Shown here one piece after another: positions 1 to 5,836 of a stretch of 5,836 nucleotides of DNA; position 1 is the stretch's first letter; each line of letters starts with the position of its first letter. Origin of the DNA: Planctomycetota bacterium (GTDB lineage Bacteria > Planctomycetota > DG-23 > SLPQ01); assembly GCA_021160625.1 (NCBI GenBank), contig JAGHCE010000046.1, forward strand, positions 1 to 5,836, written 5' to 3'. The notes under the pieces are model-generated. The model ran no database searches. It saw only the letters and a list, made by a program, of their open reading frames with translations, and was not told where the DNA came from. Made by a program: the position numbers and the translations under genes.

Positions 1-1877
1 ATCAGGTCGTTTATGACGTCTCCGAGGTACGTTTCCGGAGTGCGCACTTCAAGCTTCATTACGGGCTCGAGAAGAACCGACTGCGCCTCGTCGAGCGCCG
101 CGCGGAAGGCCATCCCGGCCGCGGCCGAGAACGCTATCACCGACGAGTCCGTCGCATGATACTTCCCATCGAGAAGTATGGCCCTCATCTGCACCACGGG
201 ATAGCCCGCCACCCCCCCGGCCTGCGCCGCATCGACAAGGCCCCTCTCAACGGCCGGTATATACTCGACAGGCACCGCCCCGCCGGTTATCTTGCTCTCG
301 AACTCGACGCCTGCAACTTCCGGCGCAGGTTCAAAGCGCACCTTGACAACCCCGTACTGGCCGTGCCCGCCCGTCTGCCTGACGAACTTGCCCTCGACGG
401 TCACCGGCGCCAGTATCGTCTCCTTGTATGCGACTTTCGGCTCGCCGAAGCGTGCCTCGACACCGTACTCGCGCTGCATCCGGTTTTTTATAACCTCGAG
501 GTGCAGCTCGCCCATCCCGGAGACGATCATCTGGCCCGTATCCTCGTCCATCCTCCGGCGGAAGGTCGGGTCCTCGCGGCTCATCCTGGCCAGCGTCTCA
601 GCCAGAAGGTCCCTGTCGGCAAGCGTCCGGGGCTCAACGGCCATCGAAAGCACGGTGTCTGGAAAACTGATATTCTCCAGGACAATCTGGTGCGCCTGCT
701 CGCAGAGCGTGTCGCCGGTCGTCGTGTTCTTCAGGCCCACCGCGGCGACGATGTCCCCGGCCTCGGCCGCCTCGATGCGAATCCGCTCGTCCGCGTGCAT
801 CAGCCACAGCCTGGTCACGGACGTTCTCTGCCGCTTCACGGAGTTCCACAGCCTGGCCCCCGTGGACATCTTCCCGGAATAGACGCGCACGTATGTCAGG
901 TCCCCGTGCTGGTCGGCCGTTATCTTGAACGCAATCGCCGCAAGCGGCTCGCTGCGGTCGCAATGCCTCTGTTCGTTCTTGCCGGTCTTCGGGTGGACGC
1001 CGGTAACCGGAGGCCTGTCGACGGGAGCAGGCAGGTACTCGCAGACCGCGTCCATAAGCGGCTGAATCCCCGTGTTCTTGAGCGCCGACCCGCACATCAC
1101 CGGCACGGCGGCGCTTGCCAGGGTGGCCCTGCGCAGCGCGGAGGCGATGTCACTGGATGAGACGTGCCCTGAAAGGTATTTCTCCATCAGTTCATCGTCG
1201 ACGTCGCAGACAGCTTCGATCGACTCCTCCCGCGCCACTTCAGCCGCGTCGAGATCGTCTTCGGGTATGGCCTCCAAGTGGTACCGCCTCCCCTGGGACT
1301 CGTCGTCAAAATACACCGCTTTCATCCGAATAAGATCGATTATTCCGCGAAACTCGGCCTCGGCACCGATCGGCAGGGTCACCACCACGGGCCGCGCACC
1401 GAGCTTATCGCGGATTTGTCCGAGCACCCTCTGAAAATCCGCCCCCATGCGATCCATCTTGTTTATAAAGGCAATCCTCGGCACGCCGTACTTATCCGCC
1501 TGGTGCCAGACCGTCTCCGACTGCGCCTCCACCCCCTCGACGGCCGAAAACACCACCACCGCCCCGTCGAGGACCCTCAGCGACCTTTCCACCTCCGCCG
1601 TGAAGTCCACGTGCCCGGGGGTGTCGATAATGGTTATCTCGAAATCCCGCCACAGGATCGTCGTCGCCGCCGAGGTGATAGTGATGCCCCTGGCCTGTTC
1701 GTCGGCCATCCAATCCATCGTCGCAGTGCCGTTGTCGACCTCTCCCATCCGGTGCTCCTTGCCGGTGTAGAAGAGGACCCTTTCGGTCACCGTGGTCTTT
1801 CCCGCGTCGATGTGCGCAATGATGCCGATATTACGGCGCTTTTCGACGGGCGGCCTGGTTGTGCTGAAATCAGACAT
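1..1877 (-). CDS. fusA: Elongation factor G, C-terminus cut by window edge
   Basis: Translational GTPase that moves tRNAs and mRNA through the ribosome after peptide bond formation and works with RRF in ribosome recycling; cytosolic. The frame is open from ATG 1877-1875 to the window edge: 625 codons without a stop or frameshift, against about 690-700 in the family, so about 70 residues of domain V are missing. GTPase motifs are intact: G1 AHIDAGKTT (21-29), switch I RGITIT (63-68), G3 DTPGH (85-89), G4 NKMD (139-142), G5 GSAL (263-266). Domain II follows from about 300, domain III includes GMGELHLEV (454-462), domain IV has TGGHGQYG (502-509) and GKYHATDSS (571-579) with the tip His574, and domain V starts near PVMKLEV (605-611). 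The start gives a normal EF-G N-terminus, but its Shine-Dalgarno is weak. Variant features are GEVDNGTATMDW in switch I, HPKTGKN at 295-301 and His505 where Arg is usual. Genomes with several EF-G paralogues exist; the str-operon position favours the main factor. Confidence 0.97.
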   Translation of the reverse strand, partial: MSDFSTTRPPVEKRRNIGIIAHIDAGKTTVTERVLFYTGKEHRMGEVDNGTATMDWMADEQARGITITSAATTILWRDFEITIIDTPGHVDFTAEVERSLRVLDGAVVVFSAVEGVEAQSETVWHQADKYGVPRIAFINKMDRMGADFQRVLGQIRDKLGARPVVVTLPIGAEAEFRGIIDLIRMKAVYFDDESQGRRYHLEAIPEDDLDAAEVAREESIEAVCDVDDELMEKYLSGHVSSSDIASALRRATLASAAVPVMCGSALKNTGIQPLMDAVCEYLPAPVDRPPVTGVHPKTGKNEQRHCDRSEPLAAIAFKITADQHGDLTYVRVYSGKMSTGARLWNSVKRQRTSVTRLWLMHADERIRIEAAEAGDIVAAVGLKNTTTGDTLCEQAHQIVLENISFPDTVLSMAVEPRTLADRDLLAETLARMSREDPTFRRRMDEDTGQMIVSGMGELHLEVIKNRMQREYGVEARFGEPKVAYKETILAPVTVEGKFVRQTGGHGQYGVVKVRFEPAPEVAGVEFESKITGGAVPVEYIPAVERGLVDAAQAGGVAGYPVVQMRAILLDGKYHATDSSVIAFSAAAGMAFRAALDEAQSVLLEPVMKLEVRTPETYLGDVINDL

Positions 1878-1883
1878 ATTTAT

Positions 1884-1887
1884 CTTC
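1884..1887 (-). promoter_or_regulatory. Weak candidate ribosome binding site for fusA
   Basis: On the minus strand the bases before the fusA ATG read GGAACGAAGATAAAT. The best match to a Shine-Dalgarno core is GAAG with a 6-base spacer; no GGAGG is present. The stretch just before the start is A-rich, which may help initiation. It is much weaker than the rpsL and rpsG sites, and with 136 bases separating rpsG from fusA simple stop-start coupling is not possible. Confidence 0.3.
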
Positions 1888-1927
1888 GTTCCGGGGGAAT
1901 TTCCGGTCGATTTTTTTCAAAAGACAA

Positions 1928-1991
1928 GAGACGCGAACGCGAAACCCACAGTCAGGAAGGCAACCGGCGCCCACCTTGTGTTGTGCGTCTC
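1928..1991 (-). repeat. 7-base inverted repeat in the rpsG-fusA gap
   Basis: The 136-base gap 1878-2013 holds no gene. Its clearest internal structure is GAGACGC at 1928-1934 and its exact reverse complement GCGTCTC at 1985-1991, which could pair in the transcript across a 50-base interior. Inside, AAGG and CCTT arms could form a nested stem with wobble pairs. Nearer fusA, two CCGG copies (1891-1894 and 1903-1906) could form a 4-bp stem. No U-run follows any of these in the direction of transcription, so none looks like an intrinsic terminator, and I find no well-spaced -35/-10 pair. A 7-base match in 136 bases may be chance. Confidence 0.3.
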
Positions 1992-2013
1992 GTATAGGGT
2001 TGGGGTGACAAGG

Positions 2014-2490
2014 TCAGCGCCAGGCGAAATGAGCGAAGGCCTTGTTGGCCTCGGCCATCCTGTGCGTGTTCTCCCGCGTTGCAACGGCCGCGCCTTCTTT
2101 GTTGTACGCCGAGACGAACTCGTCGGCAAGGCGATTGCACATCGGGCGGCCCTTCCTCGCCCGCGCCGCCTGCAGAATCCACCGGATGGAAAGTGCCTGC
2201 TGCCGCTTGTGGTTGACTTCCATCGGCACCTGGTAGGTCGAGCCGCCCACGCGCTTTGAGCGCACTTCGAGAAGCGGCTTCACGTTATTGATCGCCTTCT
2301 CGAAAACCTCCAGCGGCTCCCTGTCCTTTATCCTTGTGGAGATTATCTCCATAGCATCGTAGAAAACCCTCAACGACGTCGCCTTTTTCCCGCCGTGCAT
2401 AAGGCAGTTGACGAACTTCGAGACGAGTTTGCTGTTGTACCGGGGATCTCCCACGAGCATCTTAACACTTGCCGTCGGCTTCTTGGCCAT
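2014..2490 (-). CDS. rpsG: 30S ribosomal protein S7
   Basis: Primary 16S rRNA-binding protein that nucleates assembly of the 30S head and lies near the E site and decoding centre. The product is 158 residues, close to the usual 156. Family hallmarks are GGKK (33-36), the NNVKPLLEVRSKRVGG segment (68-83), TYQVPMEV (85-92), LSIRWILQAAR (100-110), the GRPMCNRLADE stretch (114-124), TREN.HRMAEANKAF (138-152) and the terminal FAHFAW. The ATG at 2490-2488 is chosen because GGAG sits 8 bases upstream and it gives the normal S7 N-terminus; an in-frame GTG at 2496-2494 would leave only 2 bases to that site. The stop is TGA. The gene lies 67 bases after rpsL and 136 before fusA. In E. coli S7 represses its own operon by binding the S12-S7 intercistronic mRNA; the matching gap here contains a hairpin, but binding is only inferred. 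The N-terminal half resembles planctomycete S7 as I recall it. Confidence 0.98.
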   Translation of the reverse strand: MAKKPTASVKMLVGDPRYNSKLVSKFVNCLMHGGKKATSLRVFYDAMEIISTRIKDREPLEVFEKAINNVKPLLEVRSKRVGGSTYQVPMEVNHKRQQALSIRWILQAARARKGRPMCNRLADEFVSAYNKEGAAVATRENTHRMAEANKAFAHFAWR

Positions 2491-2498
2491 ACCCACTT

Positions 2499-2502
2499 CT
2501 CC
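2499..2502 (-). promoter_or_regulatory. Ribosome binding site of rpsG
   Basis: The minus strand reads TTGGAGAAGTGGGT directly before the ATG at 2490. The GGAG core with an 8-base spacer is well placed for that ATG and too close (2 bases) for the in-frame GTG at 2496, so it decides the start. Confidence 0.75.
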
Positions 2503-2515
2503 AACAGACTGCTAC

Positions 2516-2540
2516 TAACCTCTAACCTCTCATCGAGGTT
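2516..2540 (-). promoter_or_regulatory. Hairpin with duplicated arm in the rpsL-rpsG leader
   Basis: On the plus strand TAACCTC occurs twice in tandem (2516-2522, 2523-2529), followed by a 5-base spacer and GAGGTT (2535-2540). In the minus-strand transcript, AACCUC can pair perfectly over 6 bp with the first GAGGUU (loop GAUGA) or alternatively with the second copy 7 bases later. The element begins 14 bases before the rpsG Shine-Dalgarno core in the transcript. It lies where the S7 feedback target sits in the E. coli str operon. The structure is seen in the sequence; a regulatory role is inference. It is too weak and lacks the U-run expected of a terminator. Confidence 0.45.
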
Positions 2541-2557
2541 CCCATAAGGCACAGTAT

Positions 2558-2929
2558 TTACTTGGGCGCCTTCGCCCCGTACTTGCTGCGGCTCTTCCTG
2601 CGACCCTCAACCCCGGCACAGTCGAGCACGCCTCGCACTACGTGATACTTCACGCCCGGCAGGTCGCGCACGCGCCCGCCCCTGACGAGCACTATCGAGT
2701 GCTCCTGCAGGTTGTGGCCCTCGCCGGGGATGTAGGCGGTAATCTCCTTGCCGTTTGAAAGGCGGACCCTGGCGATCTTGCGAAGCGCGGAGTTGGGCTT
2801 CTTCGGCGTCAGCGTTCTGACCGTCAGGCACACGCCGCGTTTCTGGGGGCACCTGTCCAGGACGGGAGCCTTGCTTTTCTTCTTTGTGACCTTGCGGCCC
2901 ATTCTGACCAATTGATTGATAGTCGGCAT
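2558..2929 (-). CDS. rpsL: 30S ribosomal protein S12
   Basis: Protein of the 30S decoding centre that contacts the A-site codon-anticodon helix and h18, h27 and h44 of 16S rRNA, and controls accuracy and streptomycin response. The product is complete at 123 residues (E. coli has 124) and starts MPTINQLVR, as in most bacteria. The universal blocks are present: CPQKRGVC (27-34), TPKKPNSALRK (41-51), YIPGEGHNLQEHS (66-78), RGGRVRDLPGVKYH (83-96) and RSKYGAK (114-120). Lys43 and Lys44 are retained and Asp89, the methylthiolation site in E. coli, is present. Position 88 is Arg (CGC) where E. coli and many bacteria have Lys. The ATG at 2929-2927 has GGAGG four bases upstream; the stop is TAA. It follows rpoC by only 18 bases, so it is almost certainly transcribed with it. 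Confidence 0.99.
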   Translation of the reverse strand: MPTINQLVRMGRKVTKKKSKAPVLDRCPQKRGVCLTVRTLTPKKPNSALRKIARVRLSNGKEITAYIPGEGHNLQEHSIVLVRGGRVRDLPGVKYHVVRGVLDCAGVEGRRKSRSKYGAKAPK

Positions 2930-2933
2930 ACTT

Positions 2934-2938
2934 CCTCC
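2934..2938 (-). promoter_or_regulatory. Strong ribosome binding site of rpsL
   Basis: The minus strand reads TCGGAGGAAGT before the ATG at 2929: a full GGAGG core with a somewhat short 4-base spacer. It fills most of the 18-base gap after the rpoC stop, leaving no room for a separate promoter there. Confidence 0.85.
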
Positions 2939-2947
2939 GAATTCTCT

Positions 2948-5836
2948 TTAAGCCAGCTTCCTGGCCTCCCTGGCAAGCCTCCGGTCAAGCTCCGCATCGT
3001 CCACTTCTTCGACGGCTTCCTTTTCCGGCTCGACAAGCGGCGCATTCTTTTTGACAACCGAATTGTAGTAATCGTGGAAGCCCGTTCCGGCGGGTATCAA
3101 GTGTCCAAGGATAACGTTTTCCTTGAGACCTTCAAGCGTGTCGACCCTCCCGGCCAGGGCCGCCTCCGTGAGCACCTTGGTGGTCTCCTGGAAACTCGCC
3201 GCCGAGATGAAACTATCCGAAAGCAGCGCCGCTTTCGTAATGCCCAACAGCTGCGGCCTCGCCGTCCCCGGCTTGGAGCCCCTGCCCCTGACCGCGTCGT
3301 TCTCGTCGACGAATGCCAGCTTGTCGACCACCTGGCCCGGCAGGAATTTCGTCTCTCCCGGGCTTTCCACCACCACGCGGCGCATCATCCTCGATATCAT
3401 AACCTCGATGTGCTTGTCGTCGATCTTGACATTCTGGCTGCGGTAGACATTCTGAACCTCCTTCAAGAGATACCGCTGGAGCTCCTCGTCGCCCGTGATG
3501 CGCAGAATGTCCTGCAGGACCAGCGGCCCCTCGACCAGCGCTTCGCCTGCCTTGACCTGGTCACCCGTGTGCACCCTCAGGTGCCTGCCGTGCGGCACGA
3601 GATGCTCTCTCTCCATCCCGGACTCACTGCGCACCACGAGGGTCCTCTTGCCCCGCCGCTTGGTTTCCTTGAGCTCCACGACGCCGTCAATCTCGCTTAT
3701 TACGGCGGGCTCCTTCGGACGCCTGGCCTCGAAAAGCTCCGTCACCCTCGGCAGGCCGCCCGTAATGTCCTGCGTACCCATCACCTCCCGCGGCACCTTC
3801 GCCAGGAGCGTACCCGGCGTGATCTCCTGCCCGTCACTGACCTCGAGGTTCGCACGCTCCGGAATCGGGTAGAGTCCCAGAATCTTGCCTGTCTTGTCCT
3901 CGACGATGATCTGCGGGTGCAGGTCTCCCTTGTGTTCGACGATCACCTTGCGCCGCACGCCGCTGCCAGCGTCGACCTCCTCGCGCATCGTCTCGCCTTC
4001 GACGATTTCATCGAACCTGATTCGGCCTGCCATCTCCGCCAGGATCGGGATGTTGTGCGGGTCCCAGTTGCAAAGCGGCGTGCCGCTCTTGACCTTCTGC
4101 CCTTTGGCGACATGGACTATCGCTCCCGATGGTATGCTGTGCGACTCCAGCTCCCGACCCTTCTGGTCGAGGATCACAATCTTCCCGTTGCGGTTGAGGA
4201 CCACTTGGTCGCCCTTGGCGTTTTCGACGACGCGCAGGCCTTCAAAGGCCACCTTGCCGGGCCTGCCCACATTCGCCTGGTTTTCGGCCACCGATCGGCT
4301 GGCCGTACCGCCTATGTGGAAGGTCCGCAGCGTAAGCTGCGTGCCGGGCTCGCCGATGGACTGCGCCGCAATGATACCCACCGCCAGTCCCTTCTCGACG
4401 AGTTTGCCCCGCGCGAGGTCCATCCCGTAGCACTTGGCGCAAATGCCCCTGCGGCTTTCACAGGTAAGCGGGGAGCGGACCCTGACTTTCTCGTAGCCGA
4501 GTTCCTCTATCCTGCGCGCCTTCTCCGGCGTGATAATCTCGTTTTCCTCGACGACCACCTCGTCGGTCACCAGGTTGACTATCGCGTCCCTGGCCGTACG
4601 CCCCACGATGACCTCCGCGAGGCTTGTCTCCACTTTCTCGCCCTTGTAGACCACGGACTTGGGAATGCCGGCCGCCGTGCCGCAGTCATCCTCGGTGACG
4701 ACGACGTTCTGCGCCACGTCCACCAGCTTGCGCGTGAGGTACCCGCTGTCGGCGGTCTTTATCGCCGTGTCGGCCAGACCCTTCCTGGCACCGTGCGTCG
4801 ACGAGAAATATTCCAGCACCGAGAGCCCCTCGCGGAAGTTCGCGAGAATGGGCGTCTCGATAATCTTGCCGGAGGGTTTCGCCATAAGGCCGCGCATCCC
4901 CGCCAGCTGCCGGACCTGGTCTGCGCTGCCGCGAGCTCCCGAAGCGCTCATCATATAGATGGGGTTGAGGTAGGGCTTGCCGTTGCGCTTCTCTTCCTTG
5001 AGGCCTTTCATCATCGCCTCGCCGACGAGCTCCCTGGCGTGCGTCCAGGCATCGACCACCTGGTTGTAGCGCTCGCCCTCGGTGATGGCGCCCTTCTCGT
5101 AAAGCCGCTGCGCCTTGTACACTTCTTTCTTCGTCTTCTCGATGATCGTCTGCTTCTCGTTTTTTTTTTTCAAGCAGACGTCGGCATACGAGATTCCGGC
5201 CTTCGTGGCTTCCTTGAAACCCAGAGCCTTCACGTTGTCCAAAAGCTTTATCGTCGCCTGGCGCCCCGCAACAAGGTAGCAGTCGTGAATGACCCGGGAT
5301 ACGCCCCTCGTGTCCACCGCGAAATTGTAGAAAGCCATTCCTTCGGGCAGCACATCGTTGAGGATGACCCTGCCGACCGTCGTCTCGATAATGTCGTCGC
5401 CGGAGACCTCGGCGCCCTCGTCGTCCCTTATCCGCTTGCCGGGAAGGCGGGTCTTTACCTTCGCGTGGATGTTGATCTTGCCGAAGGCATATGCAAGAAG
5501 CATCTCCTGCGTACCATAGAAAACCTTGCCCTCTCCCTTTTCGCCGGGAACCGCCACCGTCAGGAAGTATATCCCCAGAACCATATCCTGGCTCGGCGAG
5601 ATAATCGGCGCACCCGAAGCGGAGCTGAAAATGTTCTGCGTCGACATCATAAGCATCCGGGCTTCCGTCTGCGCCTCGATCGACAGCGGCAGGTGAACGG
5701 CCATCTGGTCACCGTCGAAGTCAGCGTTAAATGCTGTACACACCAACGGATGCAACTGAATAGCCTTACCCTCAATTAGGACCGGCTCGAAAGCCTGGAT
5801 GCCCAGTCTGTGCAGGGTCGGCGCACGGTTCAACAT
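2948..5836 (-). CDS. rpoC: RNA polymerase subunit beta', N-terminus cut by window edge
   Basis: Largest catalytic subunit of RNA polymerase. The last 962 residues are visible, starting at about E. coli residue 422; the Met at the window edge is internal. The catalytic loop NADFDGDQMAVH holds the Mg-binding Asp39, Asp41 and Asp43 (fragment numbering). The bridge helix is MSASGARGSADQVRQLAGMR (296-315). The second zinc site is complete: Cys385, Cys459, Cys466, Cys469. The trigger loop follows GEPGTQ, with Leu503, Arg504 and His507 (E. coli M932, R933, H936). About 180 residues separate His507 from DITGGLPRV (690), matching the E. coli SI3 insertion and including NWDPH (590-594). GLKENVILGHLIPAGTG (903-919) is the conserved C-terminal segment, followed by a short charged tail. 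Oddities are an A11 run at codons 223-226 and an unusual sequence around it, YADVCLKKKNEK, where most beta' subunits have something like GIDDMVIPEEKE. The frame is intact throughout; the stop is TAA, 18 bases before rpsL. Confidence 0.99.
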   Translation of the reverse strand: MLNRAPTLHRLGIQAFEPVLIEGKAIQLHPLVCTAFNADFDGDQMAVHLPLSIEAQTEARMLMMSTQNIFSSASGAPIISPSQDMVLGIYFLTVAVPGEKGEGKVFYGTQEMLLAYAFGKINIHAKVKTRLPGKRIRDDEGAEVSGDDIIETTVGRVILNDVLPEGMAFYNFAVDTRGVSRVIHDCYLVAGRQATIKLLDNVKALGFKEATKAGISYADVCLKKKNEKQTIIEKTKKEVYKAQRLYEKGAITEGERYNQVVDAWTHARELVGEAMMKGLKEEKRNGKPYLNPIYMMSASGARGSADQVRQLAGMRGLMAKPSGKIIETPILANFREGLSVLEYFSSTHGARKGLADTAIKTADSGYLTRKLVDVAQNVVVTEDDCGTAAGIPKSVVYKGEKVETSLAEVIVGRTARDAIVNLVTDEVVVEENEIITPEKARRIEELGYEKVRVRSPLTCESRRGICAKCYGMDLARGKLVEKGLAVGIIAAQSIGEPGTQLTLRTFHIGGTASRSVAENQANVGRPGKVAFEGLRVVENAKGDQVVLNRNGKIVILDQKGRELESHSIPSGAIVHVAKGQKVKSGTPLCNWDPHNIPILAEMAGRIRFDEIVEGETMREEVDAGSGVRRKVIVEHKGDLHPQIIVEDKTGKILGLYPIPERANLEVSDGQEITPGTLLAKVPREVMGTQDITGGLPRVTELFEARRPKEPAVISEIDGVVELKETKRRGKRTLVVRSESGMEREHLVPHGRHLRVHTGDQVKAGEALVEGPLVLQDILRITGDEELQRYLLKEVQNVYRSQNVKIDDKHIEVMISRMMRRVVVESPGETKFLPGQVVDKLAFVDENDAVRGRGSKPGTARPQLLGITKAALLSDSFISAASFQETTKVLTEAALAGRVDTLEGLKENVILGHLIPAGTGFHDYYNSVVKKNAPLVEPEKEAVEEVDDAELDRRLAREARKLA
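5160..5170 (-). repeat. A11 homopolymer inside rpoC
   Basis: The coding strand reads TTG AAA AAA AAA AAC GAG, encoding Leu-Lys-Lys-Lys-Asn-Glu at fragment residues 222-227. It is the longest homopolymer in the window and stands out in GC-rich coding sequence where AAG is otherwise freely used for Lys. Runs of nine or more A can cause polymerase slippage. Loss of one A would lead to a TGA at 5013-5011 after 49 basic-rich codons; gain of one A opens a frame without a stop for at least 80 codons. It is also a likely spot for a sequencing length error, although the flanking frame agrees with beta' on both sides. Confidence 0.9.

Noticed and set aside
634..1095. Minus-strand open frame inside fusA
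   Set aside because: It lies in another frame of a complete, well-conserved EF-G domain II-III region and reads as a low-complexity Arg/Ala/Gly-rich peptide.
156..1160. 334-codon open frame on the plus strand, antisense to fusA
   Set aside because: Same register effect. It ends exactly where fusA uses a TCA serine codon (Ser240, 1158-1160), confirming that it is a shadow of codon choice.
1..1877. Possible frameshift or pseudogene status of fusA
   Set aside because: A codon-by-codon reading gives an unbroken EF-G frame with every GTPase motif in order; it is only cut by the window edge.
1911..1917. T7 run in the rpsG-fusA gap as a terminator
   Set aside because: It is an A-run, not a U-run, in the direction of transcription, and no convergent plus-strand gene exists that it could terminate.
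1978..2006. Possible fusA promoter with TTGTCA and TATACG on the minus strand
   Set aside because: The two elements are only 9 bases apart, far below the usual 16-18.
2370..2552. 60-codon minus-strand frame starting in the rpsL-rpsG gap, a possible leader peptide
   Set aside because: It starts at a GTG without a Shine-Dalgarno and runs through rpsG in the wrong frame; nothing suggests translation.
5160..5170. T11 run as a plus-strand intrinsic terminator
   Set aside because: No stable GC hairpin precedes it on the plus strand and it lies inside the rpoC coding region.
2912..5779. 955-codon open frame on the plus strand, antisense to rpoC
   Set aside because: It is exactly in register with rpoC, so its stops would need TTA, CTA or TCA codons in rpoC. 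This GC-rich gene avoids those codons, which leaves the opposite frame open. The product (His-, Arg- and Leu-rich) resembles no protein I know.

Overview
The window is one contiguous block of core transcription and translation genes, all read on the minus strand: the end of rpoC (RNA polymerase beta'), rpsL (ribosomal protein S12), rpsG (ribosomal protein S7) and most of fusA (elongation factor G). This is the rpoBC-str gene order found in many bacteria. Both ends are cut: rpoC enters from the right without its first roughly 420 codons, and fusA leaves on the left without its last roughly 70 codons. There are no RNA genes, mobile elements, CRISPR arrays or convincing factor-independent terminators.

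Layout in transcription order (right to left): rpoC 5836-2948; an 18-base gap carrying a strong ribosome binding site; rpsL 2929-2558; a 67-base gap with a small hairpin and a 7-base tandem repeat; rpsG 2490-2014; a 136-base gap with weak secondary-structure signals and no clear promoter; fusA 1877 to the window edge. The tight spacing and shared strand suggest one transcript. The products act together: beta' forms part of the polymerase active site, S12 and S7 are 30S subunit proteins at the decoding centre and 3' head domain, and EF-G drives translocation through that ribosome.

The organism is a Gram-negative-type bacterium with GC-rich DNA, probably a little under 60% by eye. The beta' trigger loop carries a large insertion of the kind seen in Proteobacteria, PVC and FCB bacteria and absent from Firmicutes, Actinobacteria and Thermus. 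S7 (segments such as DPRYNSKL, FVNCLM and FAHFAW) resembles planctomycete S7 as I remember it. Planctomycetota or a relative is my best guess, at low to moderate confidence, and needs a tree.

I see no undescribed multi-gene system here. The points most worth a second look are: an 11-base A run inside the rpoC coding strand, sitting in a stretch that departs from the usual beta' consensus; Arg at S12 position 88, a substitution tied to streptomycin resistance in other bacteria; a hairpin with a duplicated arm just upstream of rpsG, where S7 autoregulation acts in E. coli; and a Leu in place of the common Met in the beta' trigger loop. A long antisense open frame across rpoC is fully explained by codon bias and is rejected.
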